Positions 32,400 to 41,668 of a stretch of DNA of 43,967 nucleotides are shown in pieces. Source of the stretch: Deltaproteobacteria bacterium. GTDB lineage: Bacteria > SAR324 > XYD2-FULL-50-16. Every line of letters begins with the position of its first letter. Position 1 is the stretch's first letter. The stretch spans positions 1 to 43,967 of the forward strand of contig JABGPJ010000063.1 of NCBI GenBank assembly GCA_018645005.1, read 5' to 3'. A program made the position numbers and the translations under genes. The notes under the pieces were generated by a model. It was not told the origin of the DNA and did no database searches. It was given only the letters and a program-made list of their open reading frames with translations.

Positions 32400-34138
32400 G
32401 TGAATCAAAACAAAGATATTGATATACGAATTAGAAAAGCTCAAGCGGAATTGCGATGCTTGGAAAAACAACAAAGAGAGATACTGGAAAAGATTCGACT
32501 GCTTCGACTTCAGAAAAGCCAATCTGCTGAAAACTTGAATTTTTTAGAGAGTGCTAAACCAAAAGTAACCAATTTATCTTCTCAGAAAGAAAAAATATCT
32601 TTATTCAGGTCATTGTTTAAGGGACGTGAAGATGTTTTTCCAATCAGATGGGAGAACTTAAAAAAAGAGATAAACGGTTACCAACCTGGCTGTAAGAACG
32701 AGTGGGTGACCGGTATTTGTGAAAAACCAAAAATTAGATGCATGGATTGTAATCATCGGGAGTTTATACCACTATCGGATGATATAATAGCTAATCATCT
32801 CAGAGGACTTGATGCTTCAAAACCTGTAAAACAAGACTTCACAATCGGTGTCTACCCTCTTTTGTCTGATGAAACCTGTTGGTTCTTGGCTGTTGATTTT
32901 GATAAAAAATCTTGGACCGATGATGTACAGGCGTATCTCGTTACCTGCGACCAATACAATGTTCCTGCCGTGCTCGAACGATCAAGATCAGGAAATGGAG
33001 CCCATGTCTGGATTTTTTTTATTGAGCCTGTACCAGCGGTTAGTGCCCGTCAATTGGGAACATTTCTTTTAACCCAAACCATGGATAAGCGTCCTGAATT
33101 GGGATTAAATTCCTATGACCGACTCTTCCCAAGCCAGGACTATATGCCGAAAGGTGCGTTTGGAAATTTGATCGCACTCCCTTTACAGCGGAAACCAAGA
33201 AACGAGGGTAATTCCATTTTTCTGAACAGAAACCTCATGCCGTTTGAGGATCAATGGGCATTTCTTTCTTCTATTCGCAGGATTTCCCAAAAAGATATCG
33301 AAAAGATATTGGCTCGAATACCTGATCAATCTGATGTTACTGGTGTGAGATCTGTATCGGCAATTGAAGATCAAATCAAGCCTTGGCTAGAACCACCATC
33401 CAGAAAAAGAAAGGAACCAGCACTCGCAGGCCCCTTCCCGGACCGTGTTGAAATCGTGTTGGGTAACCAGATATACCTAGCAAAGAATGCCCTAACCCCA
33501 CAGCTGATAAATCGCATTATTCGCAGCGCTGCATTTCAGAATCCTGAATTCTACAAAGCACAAGCGATGCGCTTTTCCACGTATAACAAGCCACGGATCA
33601 TTAATTGTTGTGATGTTTTTCCTGACTATATTGGGTTGCCGAGGGGGTGTATTCAGCACTCATGTCGAATAGCAACAGAAACGACATGATTGTAGATGAT
33701 ATTATCAGAGCTGTTGATGATGGCCGATCTCCGCTTGTTTTGACTGAAAGGAGAGAACATCTTGAATTATTGTATGGTCTTCTCTTAGACAAAATTCAGC
33801 ATGTTTTTGCACTAAAAGGTGGCATGGGGAAGAAACAGCGAAAAGTGGTGCTCGAAGACATGAATGCTGTCAAAGATAATGAAGAACGGGTGTTAATTGC
33901 GACGGGGAAATATCTCGGAGAAGGATTTGATGATGCCCGTTTGGATACATTATTTCTGACGCTTCCAATATCATGGAGAGGAACTCTGTCACAATATGCA
34001 GGACGTCTGCACAGGTTATATTTTGGAAAAAATGAAGTCATCATTTATGACTATACCGACTTGAAAATCCCTATGCTAGCAAGAATGTTTGAAAAGCGGC
34101 GGAAAGGTTATAAATCCCTTGGGTATGAATTCAGATGA
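32400..34138 (+). pseudogene. TOTE-type primase-helicase, internal deletion of the ATPase lobe
   Basis: First part (GTG 32400, AAGGA upstream, to about 33646): N-terminal coiled coil, Cys motif (CEKPKIRCMDC), then an archaeo-eukaryotic primase domain of the TOTE conflict-system type with AVDFDKK, RSRSGNGAHVWIFF, and SYDRLFPSQDYMPKGAFGNL, and a linker ending FPDYIGLPRGC. Second part, in another frame (about 33647-34138): only the second RecA lobe of the SF2 helicase (SPLVLTERREHLELL, LIATGKYLGEGFDDARLDTL, LSQYAGRLHRLY). Walker A, DEAD box and the rest of lobe 1 are missing. The two parts meet at about 33642-33650 (GAGGGGGTGT). Family members are about 900-1000 residues, so roughly 1 kb has been lost. 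The primase part could still be translated. Confidence 0.82.
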
Positions 34139-34279
34139 TAGAACATTGACCAAATAGCTGGAAAAACCCTTTTGAATGGCAATATTATCAGCATATGAAA
34201 TTTTCAAAAGACATTTTATCAACACTATTTCAACTACCCTCCCTGGCAGACCTTTAATAATAAAGGATTACAAACATTG

Positions 34280-34308
34280 AACTCCAGTTTCCGGAACCTA
34301 GGATCCAG
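34280..34308 (+). repeat. Second copy of the tRNA-like 29-mer
   Basis: AACTCCAGTTTCCGGAACC and GATCCAG frame a 29-base stretch matching 27268-27296 in 26 of 29 positions, same orientation, 7.0 kb away. The T-arm and acceptor are absent here; the sequence breaks off after GATCCAG. With the first copy it may mark the ends of an integrated or duplicated segment. The gap 34139-34413 around it holds no gene. Confidence 0.55.
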
Positions 34309-34413
34309 CAAGTGTTTCTCATTGGCGTTAAAAGAAACACGTTGTCGTTCAAGTTTTTCAGGATCAACTAAGTGTTTTCTCCGCATCCCTGTTGATGTCT
34401 CAGATAACTGTTA

Positions 34414-36756
34414 TTAACCTGCTTTCATTTCAATAATATTGGATTTTGGCACCGATTCGAGATTTACTCCCACCCTAAACGCTTTCAATCCCTTGACATC
34501 GGGCATATCATCCAGCTCTAAAACCTCCAGATCGTTATTCAGTTTACCCTGGCTAGTCATAAAATCAACATGTTGCTGGATTTGTCTCCCCTCTTCAGGA
34601 TTAGAATAAACAACCGCTATTCTGCCCGGCTGGGTAAGTCGGTCACCTGTTCCTTTAATCAAGGCTTTATCAAGCCTTGATTTGATAATTTCATGTCGAA
34701 CATCATAAGCCCCATCAACGTCAAACCGCTTCTCATCAAAACGGAACCGGATGGATAAAGGGGTATGATTGATCAGAATTAAATGACAGATATCCAGCGG
34801 CACTTCGAGTTCAGGTTTAATGTGCTCGGCATGCCAGGCCAGCCCGCAGGAAAGTATCATCTGCCAAAGTGTCAGGTTCTTGATATGAAAAGGTGCCAAC
34901 ACCCCCGATTCCGCCATTGATGCGCCAACATACATCATGTAATCTATCCCGTCAGTCTGGCGTTTTTCAAAATAGTGGGGAAAGCTCTCCTGGATGAGAG
35001 CATCCTCTTTTGCCAGATAGGAGGATAGTGTCTCATTGAGCTTGGAAACACTATCCTCATATTCCTTCCTTTTATCATAAACGACACCTGCGACAGGATC
35101 CAGAGCATCATAGTACTTCTCAATGGATTTAATAACATCAGGACCCAATCCCTTAAGGCTTTCAAATGTTGGTGTCACTTCATTGTTCAGAAAAGCACAA
35201 GTCGCAACCTCGTCTCCTGAGTTTATTTCGGTCGCAATATCTTCGATTTTCTTTTGAATTCTATACTTGTATTCCTCTAAAAGCGGCCATGGTCTCTTAT
35301 TGGAAGCGGTGTCCATCACATCAAGGGCAAAGCAAAGTTGTTTGGTCAAATCCTGTTGTATCCCCTTATTTCTAGCCAAAGATGATCCCCTGATATCTGA
35401 CTGGCCAAAGAGCGGTACAACATCCTTAAAAATAATGGGTTCCATTTCTGAAGCAGTCCCGAACCGGAGTCTCTCCATATGCTTTATAGCTACCTGTTGA
35501 AACCGCCACTCGACGGAAGGATGAACTGCGGTACATTTTTCCTTGATGATAGATTGAATCGTCTTACCCAATTCATCCAATCCCCTTTTCAGAGCTACTG
35601 AGAATAACGGTGTTATCTGCCCAAGCATCATTTCATCACTGGCACTAAAATCATGAGGTTTTGTTGAAAAAATTTCTAAAATCCCTATATTTTCATCTTG
35701 ATATGATAGAGGAGAAATCAGCATGGATCTGATTCCCACACTGCTGGCCTGTTGCTCAGCCAAAACCGGATCAGGTAATTCCTTAAAATCCGGGATCCTG
35801 ACAATCTTACCATCTTCACCGGCCTTTAACCAAACTGACCCTGCTAAATCATCGAGAGCAACATGCTGGGAATTGAAAAAAAGACAGTTAACATTCGAAT
35901 TACAATCGCTTTTAACAATCATAACCTGATCACCTTGAAGTGCGCCGATACCGATCATTAACCCAGGACGCCTGAAAAGTGCTCTCAGGCGATTTTCCAA
36001 TCGCTTTATGCCGATTGATGAAAAAATTGAATGCTGATCTATTAGGTCTTTTTCAAGGTCAGATATTACTTCAGGCTCAGTGATATCTATGGCCCTGGCA
36101 ACCGTAAACCCGGAAAACAAGAATTTTGAAAAATCAATAAAGGTCGCCAGTATTTCAGTATTTGTAATATTTTCAATAATTGTTGCTCGTTCCTCACCAT
36201 TCAGTTTCCGTGGTTCTCCAAGGGTTTTCACGTCAATGAACTGGAAATCAGGCACAATCCTGTAAAAAGTGTCGAGACCGGTTTCCTTGTCCTCAACAGA
36301 CTGGATAATCGGCTTGTCTATTCCCTGACGGATATTATAAACCTTATCCAAAACAAGGAAATAAGACTGTAAAAGCCAGTTATTACCGGAACTGGTTTTT
36401 TCATTATTAAATTGGCCCTTTATTGAACTTGTTGTGTCCGCTATCAACTCCTGATACTTTGGCGTTGCAAATAACGGTTCGAGTGTATAGGGAGTCAGTG
36501 CCGCTGCAATTTCACTATGAAATGATGCCGGAGGAAATATCGCACTCATCAATGGTGTAAGAATATCCTTGTGGTTTTTAAAAACATCCAGGTCTTCAAT
36601 CTCTCCCTGAAGCTCAGGAGTCTGGTTTACCTTTTCCTTTAAATCCTTGTACACTGATGCCATATGGGAACATTCAGGAACTAAGTTATTTTCCCAGAAT
36701 CGAAGAAGCGGTTCAATGCTTGCTACTGACCTAGAATGAATTTCATTCTTTTCCAT
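34414..36756 (-). CDS. Large GAF-domain protein of unknown function
   Basis: 780 residues from ATG 36756, which has AGAGG five bases upstream; an ATG at 36795 gives 13 more residues. One GAF domain about 300-405 (SIGIKRLENRLRALFRRPGL, SMLISPLSYQDENIGILEIF). The N-terminal part (1-290) and C-terminal part (430-780, helical, then LDICHLILINHTPLSIRFRF and a final beta-rich segment) have no domain I recognise. There is no kinase, cyclase or DNA-binding output domain. It resembles long GAF proteins annotated as hypothetical in Bacteroidetes and Desulfobacterota. It stands alone, opposite in direction to its neighbours, inside the repeated tRNA-helicase frame. Confidence 0.75.
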   Translation of the reverse strand: MEKNEIHSRSVASIEPLLRFWENNLVPECSHMASVYKDLKEKVNQTPELQGEIEDLDVFKNHKDILTPLMSAIFPPASFHSEIAAALTPYTLEPLFATPKYQELIADTTSSIKGQFNNEKTSSGNNWLLQSYFLVLDKVYNIRQGIDKPIIQSVEDKETGLDTFYRIVPDFQFIDVKTLGEPRKLNGEERATIIENITNTEILATFIDFSKFLFSGFTVARAIDITEPEVISDLEKDLIDQHSIFSSIGIKRLENRLRALFRRPGLMIGIGALQGDQVMIVKSDCNSNVNCLFFNSQHVALDDLAGSVWLKAGEDGKIVRIPDFKELPDPVLAEQQASSVGIRSMLISPLSYQDENIGILEIFSTKPHDFSASDEMMLGQITPLFSVALKRGLDELGKTIQSIIKEKCTAVHPSVEWRFQQVAIKHMERLRFGTASEMEPIIFKDVVPLFGQSDIRGSSLARNKGIQQDLTKQLCFALDVMDTASNKRPWPLLEEYKYRIQKKIEDIATEINSGDEVATCAFLNNEVTPTFESLKGLGPDVIKSIEKYYDALDPVAGVVYDKRKEYEDSVSKLNETLSSYLAKEDALIQESFPHYFEKRQTDGIDYMMYVGASMAESGVLAPFHIKNLTLWQMILSCGLAWHAEHIKPELEVPLDICHLILINHTPLSIRFRFDEKRFDVDGAYDVRHEIIKSRLDKALIKGTGDRLTQPGRIAVVYSNPEEGRQIQQHVDFMTSQGKLNNDLEVLELDDMPDVKGLKAFRVGVNLESVPKSNIIEMKAG

Positions 36757-37045
36757 GATAACCTCTATGGGGGTTCTCAAACTGCTACTGAACATTTTGT
36801 TCGTATTTATGTTTAAATCTTTTTCCTGAAACGGTTTTAAGTAAAAGCATCCTTTCTCCTTTTGCTTTTCAACCTGAATCTTGAACCTAATATTGTATCC
36901 GACTTACAAGGTTTTGCAACCAAATTCCAGTTGTATCCCCGTAAATAAAATAGCATGTCGTCCCCAAGCTTGAATCCTGGAAGTGGCAAAAAAATTCACT
37001 TCAACAAATCAGGTCCAGAGAGGAGGGATGAACGAATATTATCCC

Positions 37046-37266
37046 CTATTGAAGGACATTTATGCTTTTTCATTGAACAGGGCAGACTCGATGTCAACAT
37101 GCTTTTACCTTTGGAAAAGCAGGCACTGATAAGAGAGAAGCTCAAGGTCATTGGCAACAACTCTCTACGCGTGATCAAGAAACAGATGGGTAATGATTTT
37201 TCCTACGATGAGATCAGGATGGTCTTGGCCCTCCAGAACTATCAGACACAATAAAACAATTAAAAA
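37046..37266 (+). pseudogene. Direct repeat copy 2: helicase 3' end remnant
   Basis: Encodes EGHLCFFIEQGRLDVNMLLP through MVLALQNYQTQ and a stop at 37252-37254, the last 70 or so residues of the helicase at 27492-29996, plus a few bases of shared 3' flank. Nothing upstream of 37046 matches the helicase. Differences include a 6-base gap and scattered substitutions, so the duplication is old. The open frame from 36955 is chance plus this remnant. Confidence 0.85.
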
Positions 37267-37333
37267 GCCGGGGATTATCACTAGCATTTGCGTATCAGAT
37301 CCGGTAATTATATTTGAAAACCGTTCATTTTTC

Positions 37334-37476
37334 GTAACTATTCAGCATGAGTTCCGTCGAGAGTATCATGATTCAAAACACGCATAAATCCGTCCCTGGA
37401 GCTGTTGGAAAACGTCCTGTTTTCCATCGTTTTGAATCATGATACCCTCGACTCCCGAAAAGTGGTGAATAGTTAC
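37334..37476. repeat. MITE-like element with ~45-bp inverted ends
   Basis: Starts GTAACTATTCA (37334-37344) and ends TGAATAGTTAC (37466-37476); inner arms TATCATGATTCAAAAC (37364-37379) and GTTTTGAATCATGATA (37429-37444) are perfect inverted copies, and GGAAAAC-GTCCT-GTTTTCC makes a small central hairpin. No coding capacity. It abuts the BRCT remnant, and its outer end is shared with 13708-13715. Confidence 0.75.
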
Positions 37477-37478
37477 CA

Positions 37479-37733
37479 TTATTCTTTACTGGTAGCTCAA
37501 AAAGGGAAACCAGAGAGAACATCCTCTCAAAAATCAGTGATCTTGACGGTATTTTTTCTGAACAGTTGGATGAAGATGTTGATTACCTTGTGATAGGTTT
37601 TGATAGCAGTCCATGCTGGACATTTGCCTGCTATGGACGGAAAGTTGAACAGGTTGTTGAATTACAAAAAAAAGGGTTTAAGATTCAAATTGTCCATGAA
37701 AACGACTTTTGGAAGGCCATGAACAAGCAGTAA
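37479..37733 (+). pseudogene. BRCT-domain remnant
   Basis: Open frame too short for the usual calls and without a start codon: LFFTGSSKRETRENILSKI, DLDGIFSEQLDEDVDYLVIG, then FACYGRKVEQVVELQKKG to a stop at 37731-37733. This is the pattern of the BRCT domain found at the end of DNA ligases and of exonuclease-BRCT proteins (FTG...R...G...DYLVIG...YGRKVEQ). Everything before the domain is gone; the MITE-like element ends just at its N-terminal edge. Confidence 0.65.
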
Positions 37734-38059
37734 AGTATGATGAGCTCCACCTAGAGACTCTTTTTGAGCTCACGATATTTTAACACTGAACTGTTTCTTA
37801 TCGATTTTTCATGTCTGTAATTTATAAACCTTGATCCACGAGATTTCAGAAAGAAAGGTTGTAATGGTTGATCCTTCAAATGTTTTTTGTGAAGAACTTA
37901 ATTGAGCATACGTGATGTGTAAATTCCTGTTCCTAAAATTTCGCTGATTTAAAATAAGATTTCTGTAATGATGATAAGAGCTGAAATAACGCTGAAAAAT
38001 AAACTTAGATTTCAAAGAATTATCGATTACAATTGAAATCTTGTTTGATCAAAGTTTTT
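37734..38059. other. AT-rich intergenic region before the kinase gene
   Basis: 326 bases without a gene. It should carry the promoter of the two-component operon; several A/T-rich boxes occur but none is convincing. Confidence 0.3.
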
Positions 38060-41000
38060 ATGAAAACGATATTCGAACATCGTATTATAACAATCGTTTT
38101 CCTGCTGGTTTCAACTCTAACTTGGTTTCCAAGTCAGGGTCGGTCTGATTCCATTCTTATCCTTGATCCTGAGACCAGCAAATACCCATTAGGCTCGTTT
38201 ATCGACATACTTGAAGATAAAGACAGAAACCTCTCCATCCAGCAGATTACATCTAGCACACAATCCAATTTTCAAAGAAATAAAAAACCCGTCATCAATC
38301 TTGGTTATACTGATTCAGTGTATTGGATACGGATTACCTTGAAAAATAATTCAGTTCAGGATCACTGGTTATTGGAGTACGGCAAACCGCACATGGACAG
38401 CATTGAACTGTATATCCCACAGGAGCAAAATGGATTTTTGATCAAAAAAACAGGGGATATTGTGCCTTTCGCTCAAAGAGAGGTTCTGCATCAGAACCTG
38501 CTATTCCACTTGATACTTGAGCGGCATAAAACGCATACCCTTTATCTGCGCTTTCAGACTTCGGGTAGCATGGCTCTCCCATTGACGCTCTGGTCTGAAA
38601 TACGTTTCGCTGAGAAAGACCATATCGAACAGCTTGTGCTTGGGTTGTATTACGGCTTAATCAGCGTAATGATACTTTACAACCTGTTTCTTTATCTATC
38701 ACTCAGGGACAATAGCTACTTGTATTATATTTTGTATGTTACCAGCCTAGGTCTTGGGCTTTCCGTCTCGAACGGAATTTCCTATGAGTATTTGTGGCCC
38801 TCATTCCCCTGGTGGCAGAATGTGGCTATGATTTTCTTCATCAGTATGGGGAATTTCTGGATAATCGTCTTTGCCAGACATTTCTTAGGTACCAAAGAGT
38901 ATTCTCCTCGTTTAGATCGAGTTTTACAGCTGTTGTTGTTACTGGCTGGATTTCTGGTAATCGCGGCGTTTTTTATCAGTAACCGGACTTATGCAAACCT
39001 GGCCGGACTCCAGGTGTTGACACTATTGTCAATAATGGGTGCCAGCTACTTGAGTATGCGGGGTGGTAATCGCTCGGCCAGGTTCTTTTTTATCGCTTTT
39101 ACGCTTTCATTTTTGAACCTCATAATCATGCCGTTCCGGATTATGGGGTATATTCCGGAGAACTTCTTTACGTTGCACGGTCTCCAGATCGCATCAGCTT
39201 TGGAGGTTATATTGTTATCGCTGGCGTTGGGGGATCGGATCAATTTGTTACGAAGAGAAAGAGAACAGGCACAGGCCGAGGTACTGGAAAATAAACAGGT
39301 GATGGTGGAAGCACTGCAAAAGAGTGACCGGCTGAAAGATGAATTTCTGACGAACACCACCCATGAATTACAAACGCCACTAACCGGAATCATTGGACTG
39401 ACAGAATCCATACTGGGTGGTGTGGGTGGCACTTTGTCCGATAAGCAGGCTCGGGATCTATCTCTCATACTAAAAAGTGGCCGTCGATTATCGGACTTGA
39501 TTGGTGATATCACGGATCATGCCAGGTTGAAGTATCATGATCTGAAACTGGATCTGCAGCCAACAGACTTGAGGAGTGTCGTCGAAGTGGTGCTCACACT
39601 GCTGAGGCCGATCCTTGAACAAAAACCGCTTGCCGTTATTAACCAGTTACCGGATTCTTTGCCATTCGTGCTGGCCGATGAAAATCGTCTCCAACAGATT
39701 TTTCTGAACCTGATTAGCAACGCTATCCATTTCACACCTGAAGGCAAGATTTGTCTATCCGCTGAGGTCAAGGACGGTTTAATCACTATTTCCGTCTCCG
39801 ATACCGGAATCGGGATTCCTGAGGATTCGTTAGAATATATTTTTCATCCTTTCCGGCAAGTTGATACCGCTTCAAACCAGGTTCCTGAAGGGTTGGGGCT
39901 GGGATTGGCTATTACCAAACAGTTGGTCGAATTACATGGTGGCACGATTCAAGCAGTTAGTAAACCGGGTGAGGGGTCCGAGTTTTCCTTTTCCATTCCT
40001 GTAACAGATGAAAAATTAATCAATGAGGAAAACGCGAAAACTGCTGCTTTGACTGAGACTCAATCGAAAATCAGATTAGATTGGACGGAAGATATGACAA
40101 CAACCGTTTCAGATGTGGATGCATCGGTACAACCAGCGGAGAAAAAACAGGATAAAACGATTCTCATCGTCGATGATGATGCGGTCATGTTGGAGATGTT
40201 GAAAAACCATCTCGCGACCCAGGATTACCGCTTCATATCAGCTGGAAATGGTGCAGATGCCCTGGATATTCTTAAAACCAACGAATTTGATCTGGTGATC
40301 GTCGATCTGATGATGCCGGGGATGAACGGATTTGAAGTGTGTCAAGCCATTCGGCAATCCATTTCTGCCGTTGCCCTGCCCATCATAATCATGTCGGTGA
40401 AAAACCGGGTGAGCGATCTGGTTGAAGGTATCAACTGTGGGGCGAATGACTATATTACCAAACCCTTTTTCAGAGATGAGCTGTTGGCACGTATCCAACT
40501 CCATATCAGCATGAAAGACGCTCAGGTAGCCCTATCTTCGTCGGAAATCCGTTACCGCAGCCTTTTTGAAAACGTTACTGACGTTATTTTTACCCTGTCG
40601 AACATTGGGGCCTTCACTTCACTGAATACAGCTTTTGAGCATTTAACGGGCTGGAAAAAAGAGGAATGGCTGGGCAAATATTTTGAGGGCATTGTTTTCC
40701 CGGAGGATCTACCTCGGGCCTTGGAACTCCAGAAAAACGTGCTGTCTGGGGAAGCAACCACGATACAGGAGTTACGTATCAAAAAAAAGCAGGGAGATTA
40801 CCTGGTGGGTGAATTCAAAGTATCGCCCCATATCCTGGAGGGAAAGGCCGTCGGTCTGTTGGGGGTTGGAAGGGACATTACCGAAAAAAAAGCCCTGCAA
40901 ATGGATGCCATGCGAAAATCACAGCTGGCATCTCTTGGTGAACTGGCCGCTGGGGTGGCGCATGAGGTAAACAATCCTATAAATAGCATAATTAATTATG

Positions 41001-41620
41001 CGCAATTGATGTTAAAAAACAGCGACGCCACACCTGATCACAGTGAATTTGCAGATCGTATCAAAAAAGAGGGAAAGCGGATTGCAGACATCGTTGGAAG
41101 CTTATTATCATTTGCCCGCGTACGGAAAGACCGAAAAATCCCTTTCACTGTGGAGCATATCATATCGGAAACGCTGAATCTGACTTCTGCACAGATCCGG
41201 AAAGAGGGGATTCGTTTTGAACTGGATGCCTCCTCCCAACTGCCCAGCATTCTCTGCAATCCCCAGCAGATTCAGCAGGTTTTTCTCAATCTGATTAATA
41301 ACGCCAGAAACAGCCTCAATCAAAAATATCCAAGTAAAGACAAAGACAAAATCCTCAAGATCACTCTGGAGACAAATCAGACAGAGGGAAACAGCGATTC
41401 CCTTCGCATCACCTTCTTTGACCAGGGAACGGGGATTCCCCCCAGCTTGATCAAAGATGTGATGAAACCTTTTATTACAACGAGATCGGAGATTGGCGGG
41501 ACTGGTTTGGGATTGAGTATCAGCGATGACATCATCGCCAATCATGGTGGAAAATTAAAAATTGACAGTGTCGAAGGAGAATATACCCGGGTGATAGTTG
41601 ACTTACCTTTCATCAATTGA
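38060..41620 (+). CDS. Hybrid sensor histidine kinase with 7TM sensor, receiver, PAS and a second kinase module
   Basis: 1186 residues from ATG 38060; the open frame reaches a TTG at 38033. Signal peptide about 1-30, periplasmic 7TMR-DISMED2 domain about 35-180 (YTDSVYWIRITLKNNS, DHWLLEYGKPHMDSIELYI), seven membrane helices about 190-395, a short coiled coil, HisKA with H435 (NTTHELQTPLTGIIG) and HATPase (NLISNAIHF, DTGIGIPE, GLGLGLAI), a receiver with D749 (VIVDLMMPGMNGFE) and KPFF, a PAS domain about 830-945, then a second HisKA with H968 (GVAHEVNNPINSI) and second HATPase (FFDQGTGIPP, GGTGLGLSI). Its partner is the regulator 48 bases downstream. Confidence 0.93.
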   Translation: MKTIFEHRIITIVFLLVSTLTWFPSQGRSDSILILDPETSKYPLGSFIDILEDKDRNLSIQQITSSTQSNFQRNKKPVINLGYTDSVYWIRITLKNNSVQDHWLLEYGKPHMDSIELYIPQEQNGFLIKKTGDIVPFAQREVLHQNLLFHLILERHKTHTLYLRFQTSGSMALPLTLWSEIRFAEKDHIEQLVLGLYYGLISVMILYNLFLYLSLRDNSYLYYILYVTSLGLGLSVSNGISYEYLWPSFPWWQNVAMIFFISMGNFWIIVFARHFLGTKEYSPRLDRVLQLLLLLAGFLVIAAFFISNRTYANLAGLQVLTLLSIMGASYLSMRGGNRSARFFFIAFTLSFLNLIIMPFRIMGYIPENFFTLHGLQIASALEVILLSLALGDRINLLRREREQAQAEVLENKQVMVEALQKSDRLKDEFLTNTTHELQTPLTGIIGLTESILGGVGGTLSDKQARDLSLILKSGRRLSDLIGDITDHARLKYHDLKLDLQPTDLRSVVEVVLTLLRPILEQKPLAVINQLPDSLPFVLADENRLQQIFLNLISNAIHFTPEGKICLSAEVKDGLITISVSDTGIGIPEDSLEYIFHPFRQVDTASNQVPEGLGLGLAITKQLVELHGGTIQAVSKPGEGSEFSFSIPVTDEKLINEENAKTAALTETQSKIRLDWTEDMTTTVSDVDASVQPAEKKQDKTILIVDDDAVMLEMLKNHLATQDYRFISAGNGADALDILKTNEFDLVIVDLMMPGMNGFEVCQAIRQSISAVALPIIIMSVKNRVSDLVEGINCGANDYITKPFFRDELLARIQLHISMKDAQVALSSSEIRYRSLFENVTDVIFTLSNIGAFTSLNTAFEHLTGWKKEEWLGKYFEGIVFPEDLPRALELQKNVLSGEATTIQELRIKKKQGDYLVGEFKVSPHILEGKAVGLLGVGRDITEKKALQMDAMRKSQLASLGELAAGVAHEVNNPINSIINYAQLMLKNSDATPDHSEFADRIKKEGKRIADIVGSLLSFARVRKDRKIPFTVEHIISETLNLTSAQIRKEGIRFELDASSQLPSILCNPQQIQQVFLNLINNARNSLNQKYPSKDKDKILKITLETNQTEGNSDSLRITFFDQGTGIPPSLIKDVMKPFITTRSEIGGTGLGLSISDDIIANHGGKLKIDSVEGEYTRVIVDLPFIN

Positions 41621-41668
41621 GGAACTGGAGCCGCCGTCTCAATTGCTCCTCAAATTTACAGGATAACT

